Source: Saccoglossus kowalevskii (Eukaryota; Hemichordata; Enteropneusta; Harrimaniidae). Taken from it: a stretch of DNA of 33,549 nt. Below the pieces are notes generated by a model, which had not been told where the DNA came from, ran no database searches, and was given only the letters and a program-made list of their open reading frames with translations. The DNA lies in contig NW_003145788.1 in NCBI RefSeq assembly GCF_000003605.2, positions 172,745 through 206,293 of the forward strand, in the 5' to 3' direction. Within the stretch, counting starts at the first letter, position 1, and every line of letters starts with the position of its first letter. Shown in pieces: positions 10,141 through 21,512 of this stretch. The position numbers and the translations under genes were made by a program.

Positions 10141-11206
10141 GGATGCCTATGAGAATTGCTTCAAAATTGTCGATTTCTGCTTTTTTCACAAGTTGACACT
10201 TCTCCTATATATTTGGTCGATTAAGTATTTTTGCCAAATATCGTCATTTTCAATAATAATCAGAACCAATCTGTTTTGTTTTTCGAAAGTATTGGTACAC
10301 CGTACCAATGTGAACGAAGTTGATCAAATAATGTCTTTGAGTTTTCTGAACTGTGACTTTCCATATTTACTTAGTACTACTTAAATACTATAATGTCCGT
10401 AATTTGGTTTTGTTTTCCTAATTAGCAGTTTTTTTAAAATTGCTTAACCCGTTTCTCAAATGTCAAATATCACAGGTCTAATATTTATTTTTTCAGCGCT
10501 GTTAATATATGCATACTATTATTCCAATTACAACAATGTATTCATGATGTTGATGTATTACTTAATATAATAAAAGTATTCTTTTGATGATTACATGTGT
10601 TATTATTCAATGGACTTTAATATCGCATGTGCAGATTTTATATGCCACCATTGCGCATTGATATAGTAACATTATTCACATCTCTTTTTAGAGTTACACC
10701 CTAAAATAACATTTTTGTCATGATGAAATGTTGATATACAAATGTGCCGTGAGAGATATACATACACAAGTTTTTAAAAAATGTGATTGCCACTATAAAA
10801 AAATCAACCAATGCAAGAAAACAAATGTTATGAGTCCGGCTGACCTCCCCGCATTTATCGAATGGTCGGCCCTAGAAGACTAAAATGTCGTCAGTAATGT
10901 GATTTATATGATACACAAGTTACGCAAAGATAAAATACTTAACTCGTTAAAGATTTAGAAAAAAAACATAACCATGAATTTTACATACAACTCCAATTCA
11001 GGGCCGAACTTCTTCGGACAACAACGAACAACGCCATTATTTTTCTTCGGATCCGAACGACCGATCTAGCCAACCAATCACTGCGCACGCGACGCGGACG
11101 AGGTTTGAAACATAAACAAGCGCGACTCCTACAGTTTCAACAAATGTAGCTACCGTGTGTTGAGTTTATTGTTGACATCAACCTTGTTCGATAAAGTTGC
11201 ATCATT
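10141..11206. other. Non-coding stretch before the gap, promoter-like at its right end
   Basis: AT-rich and without a recognisable gene up to about 11000. From 10998 to 11130 CpG content rises. There is a 12-bp palindrome TTCGGATCCGAA (11046-11057), then a CCAATCA box and CTGCGCACGCG, which is close to an NRF-1 site. This combination resembles a CpG-type core promoter, with strand unknown. It adjoins the assembly gap. Confidence 0.35.
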
Positions 11207-11525
11207 NNNNNNNNNNNNNNNNNNNNNNNNNNNNNNNNNNNNNNNNNNNNNNNNNNNNNNNNNNNNNNNNNNNNNNNNNNNNNNNNNNNNNNNNNNNNNN
11301 NNNNNNNNNNNNNNNNNNNNNNNNNNNNNNNNNNNNNNNNNNNNNNNNNNNNNNNNNNNNNNNNNNNNNNNNNNNNNNNNNNNNNNNNNNNNNNNNNNNN
11401 NNNNNNNNNNNNNNNNNNNNNNNNNNNNNNNNNNNNNNNNNNNNNNNNNNNNNNNNNNNNNNNNNNNNNNNNNNNNNNNNNNNNNNNNNNNNNNNNNNNN
11501 NNNNNNNNNNNNNNNNNNNNNNNNN
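11207..11525. other. Assembly gap (319 N)
   Basis: A run of 319 N. The non-round length suggests a size estimated from read pairs or a masked low-quality join. Any open frame drawn across it is meaningless. Confidence 1.
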
Positions 11526-12267
11526 ACCAACGAGAAATTAACTTAATTTCTAGTTTGTATGAATTTGTTGTATATATTACACGGAAATCAAACTTTAATG
11601 TGATTTGAGGGGAATCGCGTGATGTTATATCGGAGAGCTTCTCGCTCCAAGACACGATGAATGTTTATCTCTCATTTTCGTTTCACAGTGATAAGAACAA
11701 GGTAAACGTGTTAATGTAAGAGCAGACATGCATTCCGGGAAACGAACGTGCTGGGTTCACTGCGAGAAGTGATAACAGCCTATCTATTCGTATTCGTATG
11801 TGATTAAATTCGTCAAACATGATACTAGTTGATAACGTGCAACTCACTTCAACATAAAACAAGACGCTCGCACATATCTCTGTATTTAAAACTCCAACAT
11901 TTCTGTATTTTTAGTTACAAAAAAGGATGGGGAATTATATTATCGACACCGAAGTGCGTTAAGGGTAAATATATGCTTGCAGAGTCTAGCCACCTAATCC
12001 TCGTGGACTCTCTAGGAAGTTGGTAATCAAAACGTATACTTGTCGCTGTGAATAGCTAATTAGCTAAACACATTTATAGACTTAGATGGTTGTAAAACCT
12101 ACTGACGAATAGAACCATTACAACACACGCAATGATGTCACATAAAATTAGGTCAAATCATTACCAAAATTTAAATTAACCACAGGTGCGAAGTTAAAAG
12201 TGTCATAGTCGTCACAGCGTTTCGTGTTTCGGACAAAAGTGACGTAAACATCGATTGTGAAATACAA
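11526..12267. other. Non-coding stretch between the gap and the second TTAA element
   Basis: Nothing recognisable: AT-rich sequence, no convincing codon structure. Confidence 0.5.
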
Positions 12268-12400
12268 TTAAAGGGCGGCGGTCGTCGCATCGCGTCCTGT
12301 TCGACGTGGGACTCATAGCGACATACACAACGCGTGTAAAATACATTGTTTGTTTACATGAAATTCGAACACGTGCTGAGCTACGACCACCGCCCTTTAA
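12268..12400. mobile_element. TTAA-flanked miniature inverted-repeat element, copy 2
   Basis: 133 bp, the same length and orientation as the copy at 2096-2228. The left end is TTAAAGGGCGGCGGTCGT and the right end ACGACCACCGCCCTTTAA, an inverted repeat matching at 17 of 18 positions. Weaker pairing extends inward (GTTCGA on the left, TTCGAAC on the right). Both ends carry TTAA. The frames seen here on both strands follow the element and are not genes. Confidence 0.85.
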
Positions 12401-13380
12401 AGTCGAGCGAGACGTGCGTAGCACATACGCGGCATGTTCAGTGCGGCTGTCGGAAAATCAAAACTCATTATATCTCATATTTAGATGATTCGGTAGTCAA
12501 AGATACAGTTGATTAATAATAATAAACAGAGAAATATGTCGGCATAGAAAATGATGACGTAGCAATGTCCGGATAGACTTTTCCACAATGATGTACTTAA
12601 CGGTAAATTAAAGGGAAATCAAAAATTTTATTTTACCTATACGAGTCTGATAATTGCATTCAGTTATTTGCCTCTTGGCAAGTACTTTTAAGTGAAAAAG
12701 TAACACCGGAAACTGAAATGAGACAATAAGCACTGGAAACGGAATGACCATCAAATTGACGGCCCATGAGAAAGGAAATCGTGTAGGCAACCCAGTCACT
12801 GAAGTTATTGTTATGAAAAATTAACGAGAAGCGGAGGGTATGGTTTGATAGCAGAACAAGTTCATTAAAAGTTAATCAGTCGACTCTCTCGCGATAAGAC
12901 ATATACCTGTCGGTGGTAACCATGGCTACGTCCCTGGGGATTCAGGGATGAGTACGAAGTTTATGGTTAGAAAATAGCTCTGCCTGATACAAGTAACGCA
13001 GCTATGGCGTAAAATATGACGACATTTTGAGAAACACTAAACACTCATCGTCTTACTTTATGAACGTAAATTGACCCATATGCCCAGCAGGTTAGCCTGT
13101 GGAATAAGGAAAACTAACATTTATTGGCAAAATGACTCATATTGGAGTATCACTTCCTGTAGTACACTTTCTTTCATTAAAGTCGACTAATAGCCTCATA
13201 AACTTACTGCCATCTATTGTTTGATATTGCCACTGAACATACTGTATATAATAATACAGCGGTCCTCAAAATAGCCGTGACGTCTGACCTGTTAATGTTG
13301 AACAATCTCGCTAAACGTCGGCACCCATACTTATTGTTGACTCAAACCCGCAACACAACTCGCAATACTTTATCCCCTAG
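12401..13380. other. Non-coding stretch upstream of the orphan exon
   Basis: No exon recognised. It contains GTAACCATGGCTAC at 12916-12929, an RFX X-box-like imperfect palindrome about 450 bp before the orphan exon, and CTCTCGCGATAAG near 12886. If the exon at 13381 is spliced, this is its last intron. Confidence 0.45.
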
Positions 13381-13697
13381 GGTGGAAAGAATTCCCTCAC
13401 TTCGTTAAAGTCGAAGGTCATCCGCCCATCGGATATTATCCCGTCAGTGAGAAAATCATTGAACATGATTATTTCGAAGTAGAAAGTTCTTGCGCTGATG
13501 TTATGCAGGCGCCAACCATTCAACTTTTTAATAAAACCGATCGGAAACGACAGTCTAGCGTTGCTTTTCACGCGGTTGTCGATTATTGTCAGCAGCTGCG
13601 CTGTCGAAATCCGTTTGATGTTGTGCATTTATCTCATGGTGATCTGTTTGTCATCGAAGGGAGCGATGACAGAGTGGAAGTAATCTCACATGATTAA
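13381..13697 (+). CDS. Orphan terminal exon: 104-residue coding frame of unknown family
   Basis: The frame is open from the TGA at 13338 to TAA at 13695-13697. The likely coding part starts after an acceptor-like TTATCCCCTAG (AG at 13379-13380), giving two bases plus 104 codons and a stop. The product starts WKEFPHFVKVEGHPPIGYYP, has IIEHDYFEVESS and VAFHAVVDYCQQL in the middle, and ends DLFVIEGSDDRVEVISHD. It is soluble, acidic toward the end, with three cysteines and no membrane segment. Purines dominate the first codon position and the local G+C is above its surroundings, both signs of real coding sequence. An antisense frame (13628-13377) is the codon-aligned shadow. I recognise no family. 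No upstream exon and no AATAAA just downstream were found. It could be the last exon of a gene with distant exons, a retrocopy fragment, or part of a mobile element. An internal ATG at 13503 would give only 64 residues. Confidence 0.55.
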
Positions 13698-15190
13698 TAT
13701 TCATTTTTTAAAACTATTATTATGCTAATGCTAACATAAAGTGTAATAGAACTAATTTATATGCAGTAAAAATATAAACGGCTGGTTTGGCATGTATACC
13801 CAATTCATAATTTTAAAGGAATTGATTTCATTTTTAATAATATATTGATATGGTTTTTCATGCGTATTGTGTGCAATTTATACATAGTAGTAATAACGGG
13901 GAAATGTACATCATTATGCAGATTGGTTTGTTGAATATTTGGCGAGTTTATTATGTGCATGTCTTGCTTATCAACGATGTGATTTGAACGCGAACCACTT
14001 TCTAGTATCGTTGGTTGGAAACAAACTTCTCGGTGACAACCAAGAGAAGTCTCGCGTTTATTCCAATTTATTCGACGAATCAAGCAGAGTCTTTGCAATA
14101 ATCACGTGATACGCCTAGGACGCCTGGAATTCGTGTAAATACAAAGAATCAGTGATAGGGATAGGTTGTAGAAAAGTACAACTATTTTTTTTCCACAGAC
14201 CATAGTTTATGAATCTTTCTTGTGGTGTCACGTGAAAGAGATCATTGCAATCTTCCCGTAAAGTACTAAACCATGTTCATCGCTAACCAAACTTGCCACA
14301 CTGATAAATGCGGTGTAATTACACACGTCAACAGTTACATTGTGGTCACGATTTCTATGGGGTCAATGTACTCTCTACTTAAGCAGTTGGTAACTCGAGT
14401 AACTGAATCGAGTTATAGTTCTTTTTTTAATTTACTCTGTATTGTCAGTTTTTATACTACTATTCAGTTTAATATATGATATCAAAGCATGGAGATTAAA
14501 TACTAAATGACAGTCTGCTTATTTGCGATCAAAGATGTTACACAATTGAAACAAGATACAAAATGGGTTTACATGTTTGGCAATGCGATGCTTATTTATT
14601 TTAACTATTTCATTACATAACACCAAAAGACGCAACAGCAACACATTTCTCATCAGAACGACTATTACTCACCAACAATTTCGCACACTTATCTTTTCGT
14701 AACGCAGAGTTTATTACAAAAGTACTGGCATTTCTCTAAACAGATTGTTAACACTAACAATTTAGTAAAAGGTGAAAATTGTAACTGATCGAAGCAAAGT
14801 GTTCTCTGTACGCAGTAATGCTAGATTATCAAACAACCCCAGATTGTTTTCTAATACCAGTGCTTATCCATAGACCATCTTTTATTCTCCGATTTATTCA
14901 CTGGTTTATCGCTTGTTATCTTTTGTTATTAGTGGATGAAATCCCATTCTATTTTCTCCTGGGACCCCAATCAACGGCTGATTTGCCACATCCAGTTACA
15001 ATCAACATTATCAATTCTCATCCTACCTGTCAGCAAGCTATAGATCCCCTAATAGAGAATGTCGTCATGGCTTTAACGTAAACCTATATGTCTCTAGAGA
15101 AATTCACTTCTCATTTTCTAATGTGTCTTTGTAGCACCGAGGCGAATGTCAATATACGGATTAAGTGTAACTGCTTACTTTAATAAAAAC
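13698..15190. other. Non-coding stretch downstream of the orphan exon
   Basis: No recognised gene. It contains a POU octamer-like TATGCTAATGC near 13721 and two TCACGTGA palindromes (14102-14109 and 14228-14235). An 87-codon plus-strand frame at 14818-15081 shows no recognised motif and is treated as chance. Confidence 0.5.
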
Positions 15191-15193
15191 AAA

Positions 15194-15312
15194 ATATCAT
15201 ATCACATCATATCTTATCATATCATATCGTATATCATATCATATCATATCATATCATATCATATCATATCATATCATATCATATCATATCATATCATATC
15301 ATATCATATCAT
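15194..15312. repeat. Pentanucleotide microsatellite (ATATC)n
   Basis: About 24 units of ATATC/ATCAT phase. Units 15194-15235 contain substitutions and an indel; the rest are pure to 15312. A frame running through it (repeating HIISY) is an artefact of the repeat. Confidence 0.95.
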
Positions 15313-15337
15313 ACCATTACTGGACTTAACTCCTGCC

Positions 15338-15384
15338 ATGTCACGTAATGTCATTCAATGTCACGTAATGTCATTCAATGTCAC
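15338..15384. repeat. 20-bp tandem repeat, 2.4 copies
   Basis: The unit ATGTCACGTAATGTCATTCA occurs at 15338-15357 and 15358-15377, with a partial third copy. Each unit carries GTCACGTAA and ATGTCATT, which resemble bZIP or bHLH half-sites. It lies 25 bp after the pentanucleotide tract. Confidence 0.85.
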
Positions 15385-15399
15385 GCGTCACGTAACATA

Positions 15400-18300
15400 T
15401 CATAACATAATAAATAACATATCCCATAATTTTTTACATGAACGTAGAGTAAATTTTGAACATTATTGGGCAACCTTGACATAAACTTGATCATATACGC
15501 CAATTTCTTGACCTCGTTCAATGTCAATTATCACGATTGATCTACTATCATGTCAGTACTTGTTACGTCACTGAAATTGCTGGTCTAAGAATAAGTAGCA
15601 ACTCAGAATAAAAGTCTGATAAGCTACTCCATTCTCTCGAATGTCATCAGTTACATTCAGTAACCATGGTTACATTCACTATCGTCACGTCACGTGCGCC
15701 GCAAACGGGAGGAGTACAACGGAAAAACACACACTCTTACGGCTGTTTTTTTAGGCCGAGTCGCCTCTATGTTGACTTTTAGTTTTTATGCCTGGATGCA
15801 CATCCACTGCTCTCACCGCTGTGTCGGGCCCATTGAGACGAGCTATTAATGCATATATTAAGATCCACTCTGGAGTATTGGTTATTTATGGAGTAATTCA
15901 TTACATACTACTCACGAACACCTGGACCATAAACTATGCCATACTTTCAGCTCTGTTTGCCTTCAGTGAAAAAAAACACAGACTAAGTATAGCCGCCAAG
16001 CAAGGGAGCATGTTAAAGGGCCATACGCCGCGTTTTTCACCATTTCATAATTCTTGTATTACTGGGCTAAAATTCGTTTCCTAGTTGTTTGCGTCATGAT
16101 ATTCATGTGTGTACATTTGGAACGCAACTCATACAATTGTAGTATAGTAATACCAGTATATCTTTATTGTGGCTGAGTTGCTACAGCAAGGTGATGATAT
16201 AAAAAAATATATCAACGAGTACAATAGGACAGAATGTCGAATGTACCCGATATAAATGTGTTTCCTTAAATATAATGAATGATCGGGTGAGGTCATCCCA
16301 TTTCCCAAGACACCCGTATTGTAGATTGGAACAAAATCCCATCAAAGCAAAACATGATACCCGTTCAATTGATCTGCGATCATGCGACTTTGAAAATGGA
16401 GAAATTCAATATTACACCGAAGAAAGATAACCTTCGCCCGCTTTGCTGAAACAGTTATTGTTATACAATCTACCTATCTAATACCCTAACCCAGCAGCGA
16501 GGCATTGAGCTACGGTCACGAACAGACACGATTCGGAAATATGGCATGGTATAAATCTCCCTTATTTACCGAACTTGAACGACGCACAAATCAGTCGATA
16601 ATTTAACATCATGACCCTGCATCCTTTTAATCAAACTCGTCAATAAAGTCGCCATGTCAGTCGTGGCCTCATATTACAACTGACATTATCTCTGTCATGT
16701 CAGCTCAAATCCTCTGGAATAGTAATAGTTTGCCCCTGAGAAATCATCCGTACAATGACATGGTGGAAGAGAATAATGCTTCCATACATTCCATTCATTG
16801 ATGACTTCCCCTCAATGCAACCAACAAACGCTGTCAAGGAAAATATATCACTCTATATCACTCGATATCGTTTCTTTGTTGAGCTGACTATCACGAGTGG
16901 CGTCATAGACTGTATTACCCACAAACCGGAGGTGAATGGATAAAACAGGCCAAGACGCCACGAATATTAATTAACCAGCTCTGCAAATAAGTCGCATGGG
17001 CGATAACCCTTTTTTTTACGTGAGCATGTGCTTTCGAATAATATGAAATCATACGCCATTGCGGTCGCCGACTGTTTTTTTATGATCGGTGATTTCAAAC
17101 TAAATGTTCATTCACTCGGTCTGAAAAATGGTACCACCACGCACATTAAATGTTTAACGTAAATATCGTGACACAACATTTATCGCGACAGACATCACAA
17201 CTGTGTATGACATGTGCCATATCTATATGATCTCACGTATATTTTTATGACGTCAGCGAAGTGATTTGTTTTCATTGTAGCCAACATTGAAATATCCTAA
17301 GAAGGTATAAACAGTGTAAAAAGGAATGTCGTCTTTTGACAGGAACTTCAAGTGGTACTGTTTATATTCATTATTTGATGGGGTTATCAATATTGCACGT
17401 TTGTTTGATAATCCGCAATAAAGTCACGGTAATAGATTAATATGTAAGTGCCAAAATGATTGATGATAATGCTTCTAACGCCAACTAATACTACCAAAAT
17501 GTACATGTTCTTAGATATTATAAATGTCACTTGATATTCACAAAAAGCAATTCTGTATGTATCATACGTGAATGGACTACGCAATAAAGGCAGTGCACGC
17601 AGTGTCGTTTATTACTTAATATTATCGCAAGGTAAGAATTTCAACAATGTCAAATGTTTCATAATCGTTTCATTAATTCTGCGACTGAAATAAATTCTCT
17701 ATAATTATAACGATCTTTTTTATTGAAATATTAAAAATACTTTTGAAATATCGGTTTCTATGCAGTGTTCAATAGAGAGCCCGTTCTGATCTCTGGGTGT
17801 CTAAAAATATTTATTTTGTTGTCAAAAAAATATGATTTGAAGAATAAGACCGAATACAAGGCAAGTGAATCATGTTAAACCAAAGCAGACAAAAGTACTG
17901 CGAGCGTGGTTGAAACCGAATCTCGCGCAATAGACCAAATCTAGCTTCACGTCAAGGCACGTCAAAGACCGTGTAAACCGTGCCGACAACCTACATCATA
18001 CTGATTTTAATAAAAGCTGCAGCAACTTTCTACAGAAAAGAACCTTTTTTTCAGTAATAATGTTATCCCGGCGTATGTTTGACATCGAAAGTTTAACGAT
18101 ATGCATGATATTGCTATTACTAACTTCTATCACAGTCCCTCAACACCAGTGCTTCTACACTATAACTGATGGGCTCGGTATAAGTCAAGTAATAATTTTA
18201 TCCGTAGTAATACACAACAAATCCTTTTCCAATGCATAGTTCATAAACTGTTTTTGAGATTATAAAGTCTTGCGAAAATTTGACTGGCACCATAATCGTG

Positions 18301-21120
18301 TGATTGTGTCCCGATTGTCCCAGTACATGTTCTGTTAACAGTAAGGATACACAGTCACCACGTGGAAGACGCAGCTATGCGGTTATGGCTGAGTTATTTC
18401 ACATTGCCAAAGGGGATTCATTTATGAAACATTGTAATACTGCGGGGGAACGATAAATGTAAACTAAGTAGTACACAATGGCAATTGCAGGTCACTTACA
18501 AATGGGGTGAAAGAAGTCCCCAAAACATCGACGCAGTTGGGTTTTAATTACCGCCTCGTTGGTGACAGCAACGCGCATACTCCACTCACCGACTCGGATG
18601 CGCATGTATCTGAGCGGACCACATCACAGTACTGTCAAGCATGCTTACAAGCAAAAGGCTTTTCGTCAATCAATGTTTAATTTTGTAAATCTCTGTTCTA
18701 TAATACCTGTCCGCGGGACAGCACCCTTGACTGGCATTGTGCTTTCATTTGCTAATGTCATTCTGAAACCTTGTTAATCTTAGTTATTTCTCGTGTTCAT
18801 GAATGGAGAGTACATGTTCGTATTTATTTATTGAGCTGATGGTACACGGATTGCGTTCCACCTACATGTATGCTTGGCATACGTGCATCCAATAAGATAA
18901 CGTTTGAGACGCTAGGGAATAGGGCCCAACCAACGACGATTGGTGGTATTATACCCCGCGTTTTGTACGCAATTCGCTTGTGCGTATATCTCGTCTGTGT
19001 ATACATACACACAACTTGATACAATCGGATAATTGAAAGGAATAAGGAATTATTAATACTTGACTTTTAGTTTAATTTGAATAATCATTACACTGCAGAT
19101 GGTTCTTGTGTCGCCGTTATTGTCGCTGCTCGTCTCATCCATTAATTTTAAAAAAAGAACGGATAAATTGCCAAAAAACTGAAGCCGGAAGCCGACCTGG
19201 GGGATTTAGATTGTCTTCCTAGACTTTCCTCCTCCGTTAGTCTAATGAGCGAACGTCTGATTTGTGCTGATAAGTGGCCGTATAGTACAGTGAACGCGGT
19301 AATAGGAATAAAGGAATTAGACAAAATATCACGTGATCCAAACAATCTGAATTAGTGTTCCGTAATGCAATGTAATGTATACAGATTGCTACCACGAAAA
19401 CATATTGTCAGCGTATAAACGAATCTTTCCACACCGTTCATTTCAAGATACACATACTGACAAGCACGTACTACTTGAGCGAATGAATCACGCACTACAT
19501 AGCACGGTGAATATTTGAGTTGATTAAAAACAAACTTATGAAGTTTCGTCGCTGTCTCCTTCTGTCAGCGCACTGCCTCTTTCCTATGTCCAATCACTTG
19601 AGAACGATAAATACATCGAAGATCAGGCAATCGAGCAGCAAGAAAGCGTATTGAAAACCGCCAATGTATTCCCTAGGCAAACGATGATTGATGGGCGAAA
19701 ATCTTTTAAAACACTTTGTAAAGACGCACGAAGCGAAATGGCAAGACCCTGGCGGTCACTGTGCCACTTCGCCTGTACCCACGTTCACTGAGAATCAAGA
19801 AGTTGTGAATCCACACAATGTTAATCCTTCGTGTGTACAATGTGACAGTAATGGGACCGAGGGTACTGCATCTTATGGGATATAGGTGTCAATCATGCTA
19901 CAATATGAGGTGTCTATTTAGAATTCTCACTGATCTTTCAATTAATATTTGTGTAGGTCATACTTCTAGTTCTGTATTATAAAATCCGAGAATGAGTGAC
20001 AGCAGCCCATTCGACAGGACGTGTGACCGTAGGGAGTGAGCGCAATAGAATAGAGCAGCGAATACATTAATAAATAGTTGCGGGATTAATTTTGTTGGGC
20101 TTTGAAACACTGTCTATATGAACAGTTTTTTTTTTCATACGACAAAAACGAAAGCAAAGCTTAAAGTTTGAAAAATAAATGAGAAAACACTGAGCGATTC
20201 CGAGTCTTAGCAGGAAAATTTATTGAAGCCCTCCCCGCCCTCTCTCGACCATAGCAAAAACTTACGATTAAGAGTTGAGATGTTAATCTATTATATGACG
20301 TCACTGCCCGAAAGTGACGAATTGACTTGACACGAAGGTCACTTTACCACTGCAAGAAAAAAGTAAACTGGTAACCTCGTTCGCAAGCTTTTATCAGAAC
20401 ATATTAATGTTGCAATTTTAATGGACGACAGTGACTCCAGTCTGTCAAAACACATCACACAACACATTGGTTTATGAAAGTCAAGTGTGTTCCTGAAACA
20501 GAGCATATTCCATGAATGTCATGGTTTGACATAGATCTTCGCAAGTTACATGGTTCACTTCTCATTCACGATAATATGGAGCGATTAAAAAAAAGTATAT
20601 AATGAATGTTAATATAATTTGTTCTGCAGTGACACGCGACCTGTCAATAGTGTTTCGAAGCTGGCACCCAACAATATATGCCGATTGAGGTCCTGCTACT
20701 GAACGAACTGAAACAAAAGAAGATTTATTTTCAAGGAAATGATTTAACTACACGCGGCATACTTCTGTAAATGTACGAGGAAATATAACTGCACGGATTA
20801 CTAGAAAATATTGTATGTTTCAGAGAATCTGTATTTAGAGAAACACATTAAGCAATTATAACAAAATTATGATTGACTGCATGTCAATGACGCCGAGATC
20901 GATTACTCAGAAGAGATAAAAGCAATATCACTTTCATTTTTAAGACACAGAACGCGATATTAGAACTGCTTTCATTTCGTTAGTCATATAAAACATGCCT
21001 AGTTCGTCATAAATATACATTAATTGTATTTGTTATGAGCTAAATATTATCAATAACGTTAATGCAGGAAACGTGATGTTAAAATCAGTGCAACAATTTA
21101 ACGTACATCATTCAGAATAC
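15400..21120. other. Long non-coding AT-rich stretch
   Basis: No gene recognised on either strand. Individual sites include the palindrome GTAACCATGGTTAC (15660-15673), TCACGTGA (19329-19336), and two perfect cAMP-response-type TGACGTCA sites (17248-17255 and 20296-20303). Short frames at 15788, 16755, 18559, 19148 and 19688 have no recognisable motifs. A moderately G+C-richer patch at 19150-19330 could be a conserved non-coding element. Confidence 0.5.
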
Positions 21121-21124
21121 ACCA

Positions 21125-21512
21125 TCGACTAGTTATATCGTACATCACGCAGTGACACATATGTTCAAATATTTTGCGAAATACAACATGTACAATAACA
21201 TAAATTACTCAGTGATATAAATCGTCACTCAAACATTATGTAGTATGCTCTCTATGACTGCCAAATAATTATATCATAAATTCCTCAGTTGTATAAATCG
21301 TAACTCATATACTGTGCGAAAAACTCAATAAATATGGCTACTAGATATATCATAAATTACTGATATAAATTAGTGATATAAATCGTAACTCATACACTAT
21401 GAGAAATACTCAATAAACATGGCTACTAGTTAGTAATAAATTACTCAGTAATATCAATCGTAACTCATACATTGTGCGAATTCCTCACTAAATATGCCTA
21501 CTAGTTATATCT
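21125..21512. repeat. Degenerate tandem repeat, about five units of roughly 65-85 bp
   Basis: Units share ATATCATAAATTACTCAGTG, then ATATAAATCGTAACTCATAC, a variable GCGAAAxACTCAATAAA and TATGGCTACTAGTTA. The last three units (from about 21265) are the most alike; the first two are more diverged and shorter. This suggests an older array decaying from its left side. No coding frame runs through it. Confidence 0.8.

Noticed and set aside
10109-10384. 91-codon plus-strand frame
   Set aside because: It starts inside the 38-bp minisatellite and its hydrophobic content reflects AT richness.
11137-11655. Long open frames on both strands
   Set aside because: They span the run of N and are artefacts of the gap.
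12212-12488. Frames on both strands near 12.3 kb
   Set aside because: Both follow the second TTAA element; similar peptides appear in copy 1 only because the DNA is repeated.
13377-13628. 83-codon minus-strand frame
   Set aside because: It is aligned codon-for-codon with the plus-strand coding frame, and the purine-first pattern supports the plus strand.
14818-15081. 87-codon plus-strand frame with a hydrophobic stretch
   Set aside because: It begins with ATG but has AT-rich composition, no family resemblance and no promoter or splice evidence.
15146-15484. 112-codon frame with repeating HIISY
   Set aside because: It is translation of the ATATC microsatellite.
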